Part shown: positions 1 to 11,795 of the stretch, one piece after another | Numbering within the stretch: position 1 is the stretch's first letter | Layout of the letters: each line of letters opens with the position of its first letter | From: Sweltsa coloradensis | Lineage: Eukaryota; Arthropoda; Insecta; Plecoptera; Chloroperlidae | Reading direction: 5' to 3' | DNA length: 64,000 nucleotides | Assembly (NCBI GenBank): GCA_024449915.1 | Contig: JAMZAV010000108.1 | Span: forward strand, 930,001 to 994,000 | Program-made: the position numbers and the translations under genes | The notes under the pieces: model-generated | Told to the model about the DNA's origin: nothing | Databases searched by the model: none | The model's input: only the letters and a program-made list of their open reading frames with translations

Positions 1-420
1 GTAATAAGATCACACACATAACAAAAACTTGTAGAAATACAGCCAAACCTTACACACTCAAAAGGAATGAGATCTAAAAAAAGGGCCAAGCTCATCTACC
101 CTTCCACATTTGCGCATTCTTAATTCATAAACGTACAGTGTCCCATAACAGCATCCTCGAAAAGCTTGGCAAAATAGAAATTACAAAAAAAGATTAAATT
201 AATTACAAAAAAAGAACTTGGATAAACTACTACGTTAAATTAATAATCGCAAATTCTATTTTGCCAAGCTTTTCGAGGATGCTGTTATGGGACACTGTAC
301 GTTTATGAATTAAGAATGCGCAAATGTGGAAGGGTAGATGAGCTTGGCCCTTTTTTTAGATCTCATTCCTTTTGAGTGTGTAAGGTTTGGCTGTATTTCT
401 ACAAGTTTTTGTTATGTGTT
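1..420. repeat. near-perfect inverted repeat, 165-bp arms
   Basis: Positions about 14-179 are repeated in reverse complement at about 254-419 with virtually no mismatch, separated by about 75 bp of AT-rich sequence. It could be a foldback or MITE element, or a very recent inverted duplication. The left edge is close to the window start, so flanks cannot be judged. Confidence 0.85.
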
Positions 421-436
421 ATATTATTAACTTTAA

Positions 437-1209
437 CTAGGAAAACGCTAAAGTCCCGCCGCGTTGATCGATGAGCTTTTTAAAGGTTTTAGTTTGCGTG
501 GGATATCTTTACTTTTGCAAGTGCTTTGTTTTGCTGCCTACGCATTGTAGGTGAATGTTGTCAAGTTTCTTTTGTTTCTTGTCAATTGGTATTATTTACC
601 GTAAACAACTTATATTAAAAGCTTTATTTCTATGGATTCTGGCTAACTTTTTCAACTTTTTCTTTCAAAAGGTACTACATCACCATAACCTTAATGTCCA
701 TGTATAATATGAACGTTGTAGCCCCACCCGTTTGGTCAGAATTGGCCCAAATGGCACGAAAATATCACACAAAAAAACAAAAAAATTATATTAAAAGCTT
801 TATTTCTATAGATTCTGGCTAACTTTTTCAACTTTTTCTTTCAGAAAGCAATACATCATCATTACCTTAATGTCCATGTGAAATATGAACGTTGTAGCCC
901 TACCCGTTTGGTCAAAATCGGCCCAAATGTCACGAAAATATCGCACTAAAAATCGAAAAAAAATCGTAAAAGTACGATATTCATGAGAAATATTTCTTCG
1001 ATTGTACCCAAAAATGTAGCAAGTCTAAGTTCAGAGAAAACGAAGGTCGTGTCAAATTTTCATCAAGATCGCATATGCCGTTTGCCCGGTAGAGAGCAAA
1101 CAAACAGACGAAAAAACAAAAACAAAAAAAAAAAAAAAAAAAAAAAAAAACACCCGAGCTAAATTTTTTGGGGGGTCGGTGAAATTGAAGTCTTCGCTTC
1201 GCTCATCCA
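437..1209 (-). mobile_element. Helentron-like element H1 (HINE type)
   Basis: In element orientation (minus strand) it begins TGGATGAGCGAAGCGAAG and ends with a subterminal GCTCATC followed by about 30 bp ending CCTAG. That is one short inverted repeat plus an extra 3' hairpin end, the asymmetric arrangement known for Helentrons and DINE/INE-1-like non-autonomous copies. Host bases on both sides are T (element orientation). A long A/T run sits near the 5' end and about 178-bp units repeat internally. No coding capacity. Confidence 0.75.
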
Positions 1210-1491
1210 ATTATTGTAACCTACACTGTAACGCATGCATCCGAATAAAAAATTGTATTTGATTTTTATGCATTTTGATCATAGATAGTGTCGTCCATTT
1301 AACTGCATTGCGATTTATTTTGCCCTTCATTCATATACGAGAACACACCACTGCATCTGCATACAACAAAATGGGGAACGAAGCTCATTTTGACACCCAT
1401 CTCCTCTCTCTTTGACCTTCAGTGGAGGGAAAGGGTAAAAGACAATGGAAACAAAAATGCATGTGGGCATGTTCATATACGTTATTATTTA
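1210..1491. other. spacer between two Helentron copies
   Basis: AT-rich unique-looking sequence of 282 bp with no gene signal. Includes a purine-rich stretch near 1420-1450. Confidence 0.5.
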
Positions 1492-2274
1492 CTAGGAAAA
1501 CGCTAAAGTCCCGCCGCGTTGATGGATGAGCTTTTTAAAGTTTTTAGTTTGCGTGGGATATCTTTACTTTTGCAAGTGCTTTGTTTTGCTGCCTACGCAT
1601 TGTAGGTGAATGTTGTCAACTTTCTTTTGTTTCTAGTCAATTGATATTATTAACCGTAAAAAACATATATTTAAAAGCTTTATTTCTATGGATTCTGCTA
1701 ACTTTTTCAACTTTTTCTTTCAAAAGGTACTACATCACCATAACCTTAATGTCCATGTATAATATGAACGTTGTAGCCCCACCCGTTTGGTCAGAATTGG
1801 CCCAAACGGCACGAAAATATCGCACAAAAAATCAAAAAACTTATATTAAAAGCTTTATTTCTATAGATTCTGGCTAACTTTTTCAACTTTTTCTTTCAAA
1901 ATGTACTACATCACCATAACCTTAATGTTCATAGTGTAATATGAACGTTGTAACCTAACCCGTTTGGTCAGAATTGGCCCAAATGGCACGAAAATATCGC
2001 TCATAAAATCGAAAAAAAATCGTAAAAGTACGATATTCATGAGAAATATTTCTTCGATTGTACCCAAAAACGTGGCAAGATCTAAGTTCAGAGATTTCGA
2101 AGGTCCTGTCAAATTTTCATCAAGATCGCACATGCCGTTTGCCCGGTAGAGAGCGAACAAACAGACGGAAAAACAAACAAACAAAAAAAAAAAAAAAAAA
2201 AAAAAAACACCCGAGCTTAATTTTTTGGGGGTCAGTGAAATTGAAGTCTTCGCTTCACTCGCTACGCTCATCCA
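1492..2274 (-). mobile_element. Helentron-like element H2
   Basis: 783 bp, same orientation and nearly the same sequence as H1, including both internal 178-bp units and the poly(A) run at 2182-2207. Ends are CTAGGAAAACGC on the left and CGCTCATCCA on the right, flanked by A on both sides of the plus strand. The three short open frames here lie inside the repeat and are not genes. Confidence 0.75.
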
Positions 2275-5200
2275 AAAAGATAGATAATGTAGCTTATGAC
2301 ATATGAAAAATAATTATAGTAAAAACCCTAATAAATAAAAATAATCGTAAAATAAATGATAATCAAGAAAATAAAAGTGAAAATATTGTGTTTTACACTT
2401 GAAATATGCTTACGGAGTGATGTAAATCACTAATGTTATTCGTACGAAATTATTCACCACACATTTATGCAGGTTTTAGTTATTATCTCCACTTTTGAAC
2501 TCGTGCCTGCACCCAATTAAATTCATGCAACGAATACATTTTAAAAAGATGACCTTATCCATTTAAAAAAACGCATAAAATCATCCAGCATTTCAAGATT
2601 CGTATTTGGCACATCCGTAGTTTCCGAGTCGACCGCATCATCAATCAAACACCGGATAGTGCGGTTTGGCTACATAGAACACCCAAACAAACGGGCGATC
2701 TCGGAAGCGTTTGTTGACGAAATCGGGCCTGGCAAATCAGACTTTCATTGAATCATACAGTTTAGAACCCGAAATTATTAATCTTTTTATCGAATATCAC
2801 TTCCTCAAGTTCAGTGTGTTCACGCAACGTAACTGCGTTATTATGTCGAAAGTGAGGAAGTTCGATGCAATTTCCTTCTTCCTGCGTTGAAGTTCGTTTC
2901 CGTGGTATCGTCCGAACTCGGGTTTGGATTTCGACGATGATATTGCAATATAATATGTCATTATTACAAGACGAACAAATGCGAAATAATCGGAAGAATT
3001 TATGACAGATTATTCTGTGATGGTCGGTAGTTCAGTTTTGCGTCCTGTGAACCGAAATTAGCCGAAGTACGAACCGAAGTATACCCGAGTATATGAAACT
3101 GAAACTTTAAAAATGCACCCTCAATTCTGAAAGCATCACGCAGCACTCCACATCGAGTGCAACTTAAATAACATCCCTTATAAACATTTTCACATCTGCT
3201 TTTTGCCTTTCTCGTCGACTATAGTTACTCTATAAATGTCATGCTCTCCTGATGTCCTTTGTTGTAATGTTAATCTGAACTTGTAACTCTGTAATCACTT
3301 TGTCAGGCTACAGAGGGCGCCGCATTAGCCTTCCTGTCCTATGGGCAGGTAAAATTCATTAAAATAATAAAAATAATCAGCAACAATTAACTGATATAAA
3401 AATACTTCTTTCTCAATTTAATTATTCGGGAAAACAATCCCGTAGGTAGCCAGCCAGTCCCAAACAGAACCCATCAGCTTATCCGGGTAAAATGTTTAGT
3501 TTGACGAACGGTTTGACCCAACCTCTCACCATTTAACTATCTCTCTATCTCATGTGAACGTGTTTTAAACACATTCATCTACACACTGACAAGGTATTAG
3601 GAGAACATACGTATGGACAGGTTATGTTTTATAACGACTAGCCAGGATCCCACCAAACAAGGTTACACCAGCACATTAGTTCGGCACGTGTTCAAGTTGT
3701 AACATCGCATGGCCGACAATTATCTCGCAAAACATGAGTATAGTGCGGAAACAAATTGCCTAATTACATGCCGAAATTAAGTTGGGTTGCATTTATGCAT
3801 CGCTCGCATAGGAATTAAGAGAAACTGCGACGTTTAACATTAGGCCTAATTAATTACTATAGTGATTATAATTGAAGTAGACAAAATTATAATAGAAAAT
3901 AGAATTACAAATATTAACGCCGCAGCCAAATAATTCTCTGCATATATTATTTTAATCAGACAGGCTTTAATTTAAAATAAATAATTAGTATTATAGTCTA
4001 TACCCGATATATACCCGATACCGGCAATCCTGACTGTAATTTTTTTATTTTCCCTCCATCAAAAGGCGACATTTGGGTTATATTAAACAGCCCTTGGACA
4101 TTTTCAAACAAATGTTCACAGCCTATACCTAATAAATATAATAGTAAGTCACCTGATGAAAAAAGGGGCTATTTACACCCCAAAAATTGTTACTTTAATT
4201 ATTATAAAAAATTTATTATGTTAGTGTAATCTTGACGTATAACAGAGGCATTCTTGTACGTATAGGAATAGAATATCGGTACATTTATTGCGCCTTTAGT
4301 TGCTCGTAATTATTTTATACAATTATCATGTTTCATTTCATCACATCCTTCTATGCAAATTTATATTTATTATCGAAGTTATTTTAAAATAAAGCACTAG
4401 AGCGGATATACAAACTAGTTGACCATCCTGAAATTATGTCTCAACATTACATCATTGTAGTTTATATTGTACCGTAACAAGTTATCATTACGGTTACTCA
4501 TTATTACAAAACATACTCAACTTATGTAAATTTGTTCATTTAGTCATTTTAGTGCATCCCAGAGGTGGTTTTGAATGCACGTATATGCAATTGCACACAC
4601 GATAGGCTACATAAGTAATGAAAGGAAATGTTTGCAGCTGTGTATGTATGTATTTTGTATTTCTGGCTACTCACTCGGTAACAAGAATTTATTTTCAGTT
4701 GGGGCATTAGCGATTTTTTTGTGACTTGTAAATGGTACAATATTGTATCATATTCTGTGACCAGAAATTGGACTTTGCACTTATCTTTTTTTGTAAACGA
4801 AGAATAAACCCAAAATAATTTATAATTCTAAATAAAGTTTTTAATGTTCTCATAACCGGAAGAATTAGAATTTAAATTAAACACAAAACGAGCTATCTCG
4901 ACAACGTCACATGGCCGAAATTCGCTTTGTGATTTTCTTAATGACGAATAAGAGATTTTTTTTAGATATTTTACCTTCATTTTTTAGGAAAGATATTCTG
5001 ATTTTGGATTCCAAATTGACATCAAAGTTGAAAAAAAATACAAATTTTAGTCTATTTTCCAAAAAATTGTTTTTTTTGTTGTAATTTTCTATTTTTTATG
5101 TTTAAATTGAATCTACTACAGGTCTACAAAATATCCGGGACATCCCGGGTATTTGTGTATTTTTTGTGTTTTTATACACAATTTGATTTTTAAACCATTC

Positions 5201-5500
5201 ATTACAAAAATCCTTCCAATGATTAGAATTTAGTGGGCAAATGTCAACCAATTCTGAACAAAACAAACCAGCTTTTTACGTGGGTTAAAAGCATGAAAAA
5301 CTGGCAGATATAATTGTGTATCCTTTGAAGAGTGGTGAGAAATTTGTATCCCACTGCCATATAAAGGCTTAAATTTGATTAAAAACGCATTTTCGACAAA
5401 ATCCATCAATAATATTAAAGAATTTGGTCATTTCTCTACTTTGTTTCTCTTTATTCACGTATTAAGATAATATTTAGATTGTTTGATATGTGTTTTGACT
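2275..5500. other. AT-rich stretch, no clear gene
   Basis: Only short frames. A decayed, HTH-like piece on the minus strand at 2560-2760 is listed separately. Otherwise no splice-bounded coding segment, RNA gene or repeat structure was recognised. Confidence 0.5.
2560..2760 (-). pseudogene. possible decayed transposase-type HTH fragment
   Basis: Minus-strand translation gives STNASEIARLFGCS, a stop, then NRTIRCLIDDAVDSE. The pattern 'EIARLFGxS...TI' resembles the helix-turn-helix of transposon-encoded DNA-binding domains. It is interrupted and short; the identification is by eye only. Confidence 0.3.
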
Positions 5501-5727
5501 TATGTTCAGGTGAATCTTTTTTATGAAGTGGGCGGGGCCCAAAAGTTCCCCCAACCCCAAGACACCTTGCCGTATGTTATCTGTTACAACAATCAAAGAC
5601 ACGTTTGACTTTAATCTCCTCTTCCAGCTGATCATCTCATGTCACCGGAATAAGACGAAGAAACAAGATTGAAATCGGTCCAGAGGATCGCCGAAATATA
5701 AAAAACAAGTCTGAGGCACCGCGAATA

Positions 5728-6060
5728 AAAAACCTGTCCGATATTTCAAATGTGTTCCAATTCGAAGACATCGCGCGCGTGCGCTCTTCTCAGAAAAAAA
5801 CAAAAGAACATCAGCTGCTCGGCGGCAAGTCGAAATAAAAACATCTCGAGGGCAGTGGTGGGATGATGTAATTTATACGTCGTTCAAGTGTAATGAATGG
5901 GAGGTAGAGTAAAGTTTAAACCAGGGTCTGACCTCCCGAATAAAAGTTGTAGCACCTGTCCGATATTCAATGTGCATATTACTAGACATCGACGCCTGTT
6001 GCCTCGCCAAATGAACAAAGAACATCACAGCGGGCAACTTCATCAAAAAATCGTGAGATG
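5728..6060. repeat. diverged tandem duplication, about 210-bp unit
   Basis: The stretch around 5728-5855 (gaataaaa..cctgtccgatat..agacatcg..aaagaacatca) recurs diverged at 5938-6060. Probably part of an old repeat. No gene. Confidence 0.5.
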
Positions 6061-6299
6061 TGTCGGATGACTGTTTTAACGTCCATTCAGTGGAAACACG
6101 TGACGTAGAGTGAACAAAACCATGAAATTTTACGTTTAACCATTTGTAGCTCAATACGTCTCGTGACTCGTTGACTCCCAACGTATTCAAGCACTTCAAC
6201 ATCTGTTGAACGATGAGTAAATGTTAACAATCAACAAGCAAATTAATAAATAAACTATATTCCGGCAGTTTTTCGGCGACTCTTTGAGTGTCCATTATT

Positions 6300-6635
6300 T
6301 CAGGCAAAAGAAACTGCTGACGATGAAAGACATAGAAATTTGCAATTTAACAAAAATCAATTCATGGCACTAGTGTTCGTCTATTTTAGTTGGGCTCTTG
6401 AGCTTACCATTTATTTCACGTGCATCATCACTCATCAGAGGAAATTTGTCTGACGATGAGTGAAGATGTAGCACTGGAAATTTGCAAATTTTAGAAATCA
6501 CATTTTAAAATCAATTGCAATTTGCATTGCTCAGTTTATTTTCATTGTGGCTCGTTGAACTTGCCAACGTATTTCAAGTGCATCATCATACGATACTTGT
6601 CTGACGATGGGTGAAGATGTGGCTCTCGAAGATTC
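6300..6635 (+). repeat. two to three diverged tandem units, about 180 bp
   Basis: Units share cttgtctgacgatgagtgaa-like and atgtagcactggaaatttg-like text at about 6390-6485 and 6545-6635, with a weaker third near 6310-6350. Similar 'ctgacgatgagtgaagatg' text occurs at the ends of some retroelements, but no ORF of one is present. Confidence 0.55.
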
Positions 6636-6639
6636 GCAA

Positions 6640-6930
6640 CAATACATGTTAAAATCTAAAGCCCGATCAGTGATTGACGTGACAACTTGCTCCCTCGCAA
6701 CGAGGATAACCGCGACGACGTCTAGCAGGTGCCGCTGTGGTCACCCCTTGTTCGTACGCGTGCCGCGCATCTTGATATCCACACCGGCGGCTACAGCAGC
6801 TGGGAAGCTATCTCTCGCTCGAGATGATTATAACCCGACCGGCACGCGACTCGCTTTATCTCGCTCTGCCTTCTGCCGTTGCAGCTGGACCTTGCGATGG
6901 GCCCCCCACTCACTCGCTCACTCCACCTAC
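6640..6930. promoter_or_regulatory. CpG-rich island, unexplained
   Basis: About 290 bp much richer in GC and CpG than the surroundings (many cgcg, cgacg and ctcgctc motifs). Plus-strand frame 6607-6963 is open for 118 codons but is Arg/Thr/Ser/His-biased as random CpG-rich DNA would be. On the minus strand a 3' exon of the host gene in the right phase is possible (acceptor ctgctgtag near 6800), but weak. It may be a promoter, an exon, or an inserted GC-rich repeat. Confidence 0.35.
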
Positions 6931-6964
6931 CATCATCACACACATCTATACCCACATTCTTAAC

Positions 6965-7836
6965 ACATACCTGGATGTGTTCGCGATATTTTAATTAATT
7001 TAAGCCGTAAGTAGATGGAGGATGAACTTTAAATATATCTTGCCTGGGAAACCTGCCCATCGGTGCCATGCATGACCCTCTCACATATTTTGGAAAATTT
7101 GGAAAGGTCAACAGCATCGTTATCATATTTCACACAATTGTTAATAAATAATCATATCTTAGAGATCCAGTACGCGTATTCCTTAATTAGTTAATTAATT
7201 GATTTAAAATTTTTAAAATCGTGAAATCTTTGTAATTTAGGGTCTACTCAATGTTGTGAACTTCGGGAATTTATTCCAAGGTACAGATTTTTACCGCAAA
7301 TTCACATGGGTATCAACGTTTAAAATCAATATGAACGCGCAGGTTAAATTGGTAAATCGTATATATAAACGGTTTGATGGGAATTTTCTGAATTGAAATC
7401 CATGTAGAGTTTCGCGCTTTACATTTGAGCTAACACTGTCAGTTCTAAACTTATAAACGTAGTTCAGTGTGAGAACGTAAACGAAACTATTATAATATTA
7501 TATACAAATCAATTTTAAAATTAATTATGAAATACGTAACTCAAGCCTCACGTCTATGCTCTGATGTCGACTACATCACTTGTCTATACGATGTTAATTT
7601 CGAAATTCCTTATAGTTATAACTGGAATCGAGTCCTAGACGGGTCAACAAATCAGTAGTTCTTTCATTTTGTCTGGTAAATCTGATTTTAAATCATTAAT
7701 TTTCAGTCAAAATCTTATGAATACCCTGAAAAACGCCACACTTCATTCCCAAACAAAGCTGAAATGGGGCCATAACCGCCATGGCCATGTTATATCCTTG
7801 AGCAGTTTTCCTATTCTTGCAAAGTAATGTTTATAA
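6965..7836. other. AT-rich stretch, nothing recognised
   Basis: No splice-bounded ORF, RNA gene or repeat seen. Confidence 0.5.
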
Positions 7837-8503
7837 AGTGGACTTCACGGGAAGATTGGTCCGCAGGTACCAGGAATTTCCTCCCCTCTTTACCACCACC
7901 ACCTTCTCGGACGGCAGAGTGCACAAGATTTAGATCTTACCTATCCTCGACCCTTCTATTGATGGTCTCTAAACCATTGAATAGAGATAAATTAATTTTC
8001 TTTCATTTCATAAACTGTTGTAATTTACCTTGTAGTTTCTTAAATGTTAATGATTTTAACTTTAAATGTTCCTGAATAAAATAACACAAATTTTTAAACG
8101 CAAAAATTGATGGAGAACTAACAATATTACAAAATATTTAGCACTTCTGATGAGAGTGTGTTGATATATACTGTTAAGTTCTTTGTTTCAATCATTTTAG
8201 CATCAAAAATTTTCGTGTTGATTATTACTTCAGTGAACATTTAAGTTAAAATATACATTAAGGGCATTTAAAAGTAATTACAACAGTCTACGTAATGAAA
8301 GGAAGAAGGATTAACTCTATTCAGCGAAAATAATTTAATTGGATGGTTCGAGACCATCAATAGAAGGGTCGAGCGACTATTACAATAGATACGATCTACC
8401 TCTTGTCCACACTGCTCGGGCCAGGAAGGTGGTGGGGGTAAAGAGGGGAGGAAATTCCTGGCACCTGCGGACCAATCTTCCCTTTGAAGTCCACTTTTAT
8501 AGA
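7837..8503. repeat. foldback: about 190-bp inverted arms
   Basis: Positions about 7837-8031 recur in reverse complement at about 8277-8503 with some mismatches (for example aggaatttcctcccctctt and its complement). The spacer is about 245 bp and AT-rich. Probably two halves of a foldback element or two inverted copies of one repeat. The open frames here belong to the repeat. Confidence 0.75.
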
Positions 8504-8856
8504 TCATCCTCCTTCGTATATCAGTTTTTATAACGAAACTAAACAAACTCTTGAAGAAACGTTTAATGACCAAAGACGATGTGAACTATAATAACATATA
8601 GGTATATTTATTCTTATTCATGTGGCAATGGCCCCTTGAACAACCCACTCATTTCTCGATTAGCCTTCTAGCATAAATCAACAGCACTATACTTGTGTTG
8701 TCTTCGTATCCCCTTCTATGACTTAATAGGCGGCGTCTTATGATCTTCACACTTTACTGTCTTATTTTATTACCAGCTCATTGCATGCAACAATACGACA
8801 TTCAAATAACAAATCAGTTTTCCTCCAACACATGTTTTATTGCTGAGGTTTTCTAG

Positions 8857-9063
8857 GCCAGTGGCACAATACAACACACGAAATATCGTCGCGAGTTCGA
8901 GGAAGGAATGCAGGAATCCTATCCGATGCACTGACTAGGTTGCACAATGTGCAACGGTGCAGTGTTGCAAGCGAGGATGACCGCATACAGAAAGCAATGC
9001 ACGTGCTAGGCAAGATATTGTGCAGACGGCAGGAGAACGAGAGCGGTTTGCAGTTTAGAGGAG
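8857..9063 (+). ncRNA. candidate plus-strand exon (coding status open)
   Basis: 207-nt GC-rich block with acceptor gctgaggttttctag and donor GGAG|gtaatt. One frame is open throughout (entered with two bases: QWHNTTHEISSRVRG ... RIQKAMHVLGKILCRRQ); the other two have stops. The product is not recognisable. With the similar block at 9863-9998, which has stops in all frames, a spliced noncoding RNA is at least as likely as a protein gene. Confidence 0.35.
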
Positions 9064-9420
9064 GTAATTATTATCATAATAATTTCAAGGTAATTGATAA
9101 TTATAAAATAATAAATTCAGCTGTTTTAGGAAAAGTGTAGGCAGAAATTTATGCAATCGCGAGGTTTTGGCTCTTGATTGAAACCAATGGCTTTAATTTA
9201 ACTCCTTCGGGAATAGAAACAAAAGCTTAGCTCGTGGTTGGTACTTAGTTGACCAAAACATAAACATTTTATTTTTTTTGTACTTTTTTGTTGTTATACC
9301 TCTGGAGTTAAAAGATTAAAAAAATAAAGATTTTTTAAAAATATTTTGAGAATCGCATTTCTGGTATCGATTCTATTCTTGACGATTCAAATCCAAAAAG
9401 TAGGGGGGGGGGGGGATAGC

Positions 9421-9442
9421 AAAAGAGAGAGAGAGAGAGAGA
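9421..9442. repeat. (GA)n microsatellite next to poly(G)
   Basis: About ten GA units directly after a run of twelve G (9404-9415). Confidence 0.9.
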
Positions 9443-9862
9443 AATTAAATTCTAATTCGATTTGCATAAACCTTGACAATGGTGTGATCGACTAAAATGA
9501 GTCAAATGAATTGTATTCAAATAACTTGAGAATGCTATATATAGTCAAGTATAGCTATAGTAAAAATCACAAAACTTATTCGTTGTTCACAGTAATCGTT
9601 TTAAATTGTTTAATCCTATTATAATAATGTGATTATAAGAATAAGAAATAATATTACGTTATAAACATTAATCGATATACTAACGGTAGTAACAGTTATT
9701 TAAATTAACCTGTTTAGAATGAAATAAGTTGTGAAAGACGGCAAGTACTGTCTGTCCCTTATACATCGGGAGCAAACTCAAGAATAGCCCTCCACCTAAT
9801 TAGCTTGTAGCTCTCCGAGATTGAAGTCCTAGTGCGTATAACACGTCCTCAAATCTGTTTAG

Positions 9863-9998
9863 CAGCGGTGATGCGATGTACGGCGAGGAAGCCAACGTGT
9901 AGCGGCAGCCAGGTCACAGGTCACCCGGCTTCGCTCGGAGAAACCCTGCAGGGATGAAGTTAGGGGCTGCTGAGCATAATGGGATCAGGCTCGCAGAG
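9863..9998 (+). ncRNA. candidate plus-strand noncoding exon
   Basis: 136-nt GC-rich block between acceptor caaatctgtttag and donor GCAGAG|gtaaga. All three frames contain stops, so if real it is UTR or noncoding. The complementary strand also has a strong pyrimidine run here, so the strand is not certain. Confidence 0.3.
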
Positions 9999-10481
9999 GT
10001 AAGAGGAGATGAGAAGAACAGAGAATACGTAGATGTGCGCAGCGGAGACGGACTATAAGCCGTGGTCTCGAAACTTTATGGCGATGGAACCATAAAGATA
10101 TGTTATGTAACAGTATTGGAAGGTGCACTATTAATTAATAATTAACAATAAGATTGCCAAAATTTGAATACGAAGACGAATAAGGTTGGACTGGTATTAC
10201 GGAAATTAAATTAATTTATTGAGAGAACAACAATACGAAATAAAAATTTGAAATGGATAATAACACCCACTGCTTTTGGAGGAAAATGAAATAAGATTTT
10301 AGATGTAGGCCTAATGTGAACGTTTCTGGAATACCTCAGATGATTAATATGATATTTCACCCTTCAAATACTGATATTAGAGTCAGGGGAGGGGCCGGGT
10401 GTTTTAGCATGGTTGCATACTCTATTTTCATACCTTCCGATAATAATTGAAATAAATTAATAGCTAAAAAGATATATAATA

Positions 10482-10611
<130 letters not shown>

Positions 10612-11713
10612 TATGCTAAAAATTATTCGAATCGATGTTTTTGAAAAGGGTAGATCGAAACAAAATGAAAACCTCTCACGCTGCTGTGAAGTAAGACATA
10701 ATTATGCTCAAGTATAAGCTTTTTTTATTTTGTTTAGAATGTCAAGATTTTTCTAGATCTTATTTCCACACATTCCTCGCAGTGCAACCATTCACCCAAA
10801 CGTACACCAAGCGAAAGTACGGCCGAACAACGCACCCTTGTGGGTGTGTGAGACGAAACCGAACTCGATTCACCAACTTGTCAACTGAAGGTCAAGCTAC
10901 AGTTCTCGCGTCGAGTAAATCGTTTCATGCCGACCGTAACGAAACCAAAACCATCCGAAGACTTCACCAACGAACACAATTTGAAAAATTATTTGTTTAC
11001 TATCCCAAACGTGAAAGCTACCCCCCTAATCACCTACCCTCTCATAAATCTTTCAACAGCCCTCCAACAATCATTCAAGGTTAACAGTAACCACTCTTTT
11101 TCAAAATAAATATAAACAGTTGAAAAAGATTTATTGATATTTTGGAAACGTGGGAAAGTTTACGTTGGAAACACTTTTGCTGAATTTATTTGAATAATCA
11201 ATCGGTATGAGAAACGTTGTCGAACGAAAGGGTATAATGGTCAATATTTGCATTTTCTTTTACATTCTCAAGTTTGTGTGTGAAACGGTCAAACACAAAA
11301 GTAGGAACCGGAAAACGGTTTCGTTGATAAGTTCCGGTTCCTTTATAAGTACTAAATAGTATAATGATAAAGTTTCCTCGAAACCAATTAAGTGTAATAT
11401 GAATGCGAAAGAAGGGGACATTGTCAAAAAAAGGCAACAGGTGAAAAATGTGGGACAATTTCAAAGATCCTTGACAGGAAAAGGTTAATTAGACGCAAAT
11501 TGTCACGAAAATGAATAAATTCCTTCTTGGTGGTTTGTGCTGTTGGACTGGTGACATAGCCTTGGCCTACCCGAGAACTCTGGGCTCAAGAGCGAAGATT
11601 TCATGATTGTACGTTTCACACCCAGAGTCATCTTATCAAATTTTATAATTTGATTGATTACACAATATAAATGCAGAGTAATAACAAAACAAAATTTTTG
11701 CTGTTGTACTTAC

Positions 11714-11795
11714 CGAAAGGAAGATATTTTCGGAGGGAATTCACGTTCATCGTCAGACGGTGAGATGATGCTGACGATGTCTGGGCACTTGGCTC
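11714..11795 (-). CDS. host gene, exon with Cys-Pro/acidic segment
   Basis: 82-nt exon. The minus-strand acceptor is acatctttgtttcag, with a good pyrimidine run, and the donor is TTCG|gtaagtac, close to consensus. Entered with two bases it reads AKCPDIVSIISPSDD then EREFPPKISSF and leaves two bases (CG, so the next residue is Arg). A second frame is open (EPSAQTSSASSHRL...) and the third hits TGA; the chosen frame is the one whose phase fits the 22.0-kb exon. The next exon must start with one base and was not found with confidence in the remaining 11.7 kb, so the gene probably leaves the window. A Cys-Pro start followed by such a segment can begin a sushi-type module, but no second cysteine is in view, so this is only a guess. 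Confidence 0.75.

Noticed and set aside
6607..6963. 118-codon plus-strand ORF as a protein gene
   Set aside because: Starts inside a tandem repeat and its composition follows CpG content; no family features.
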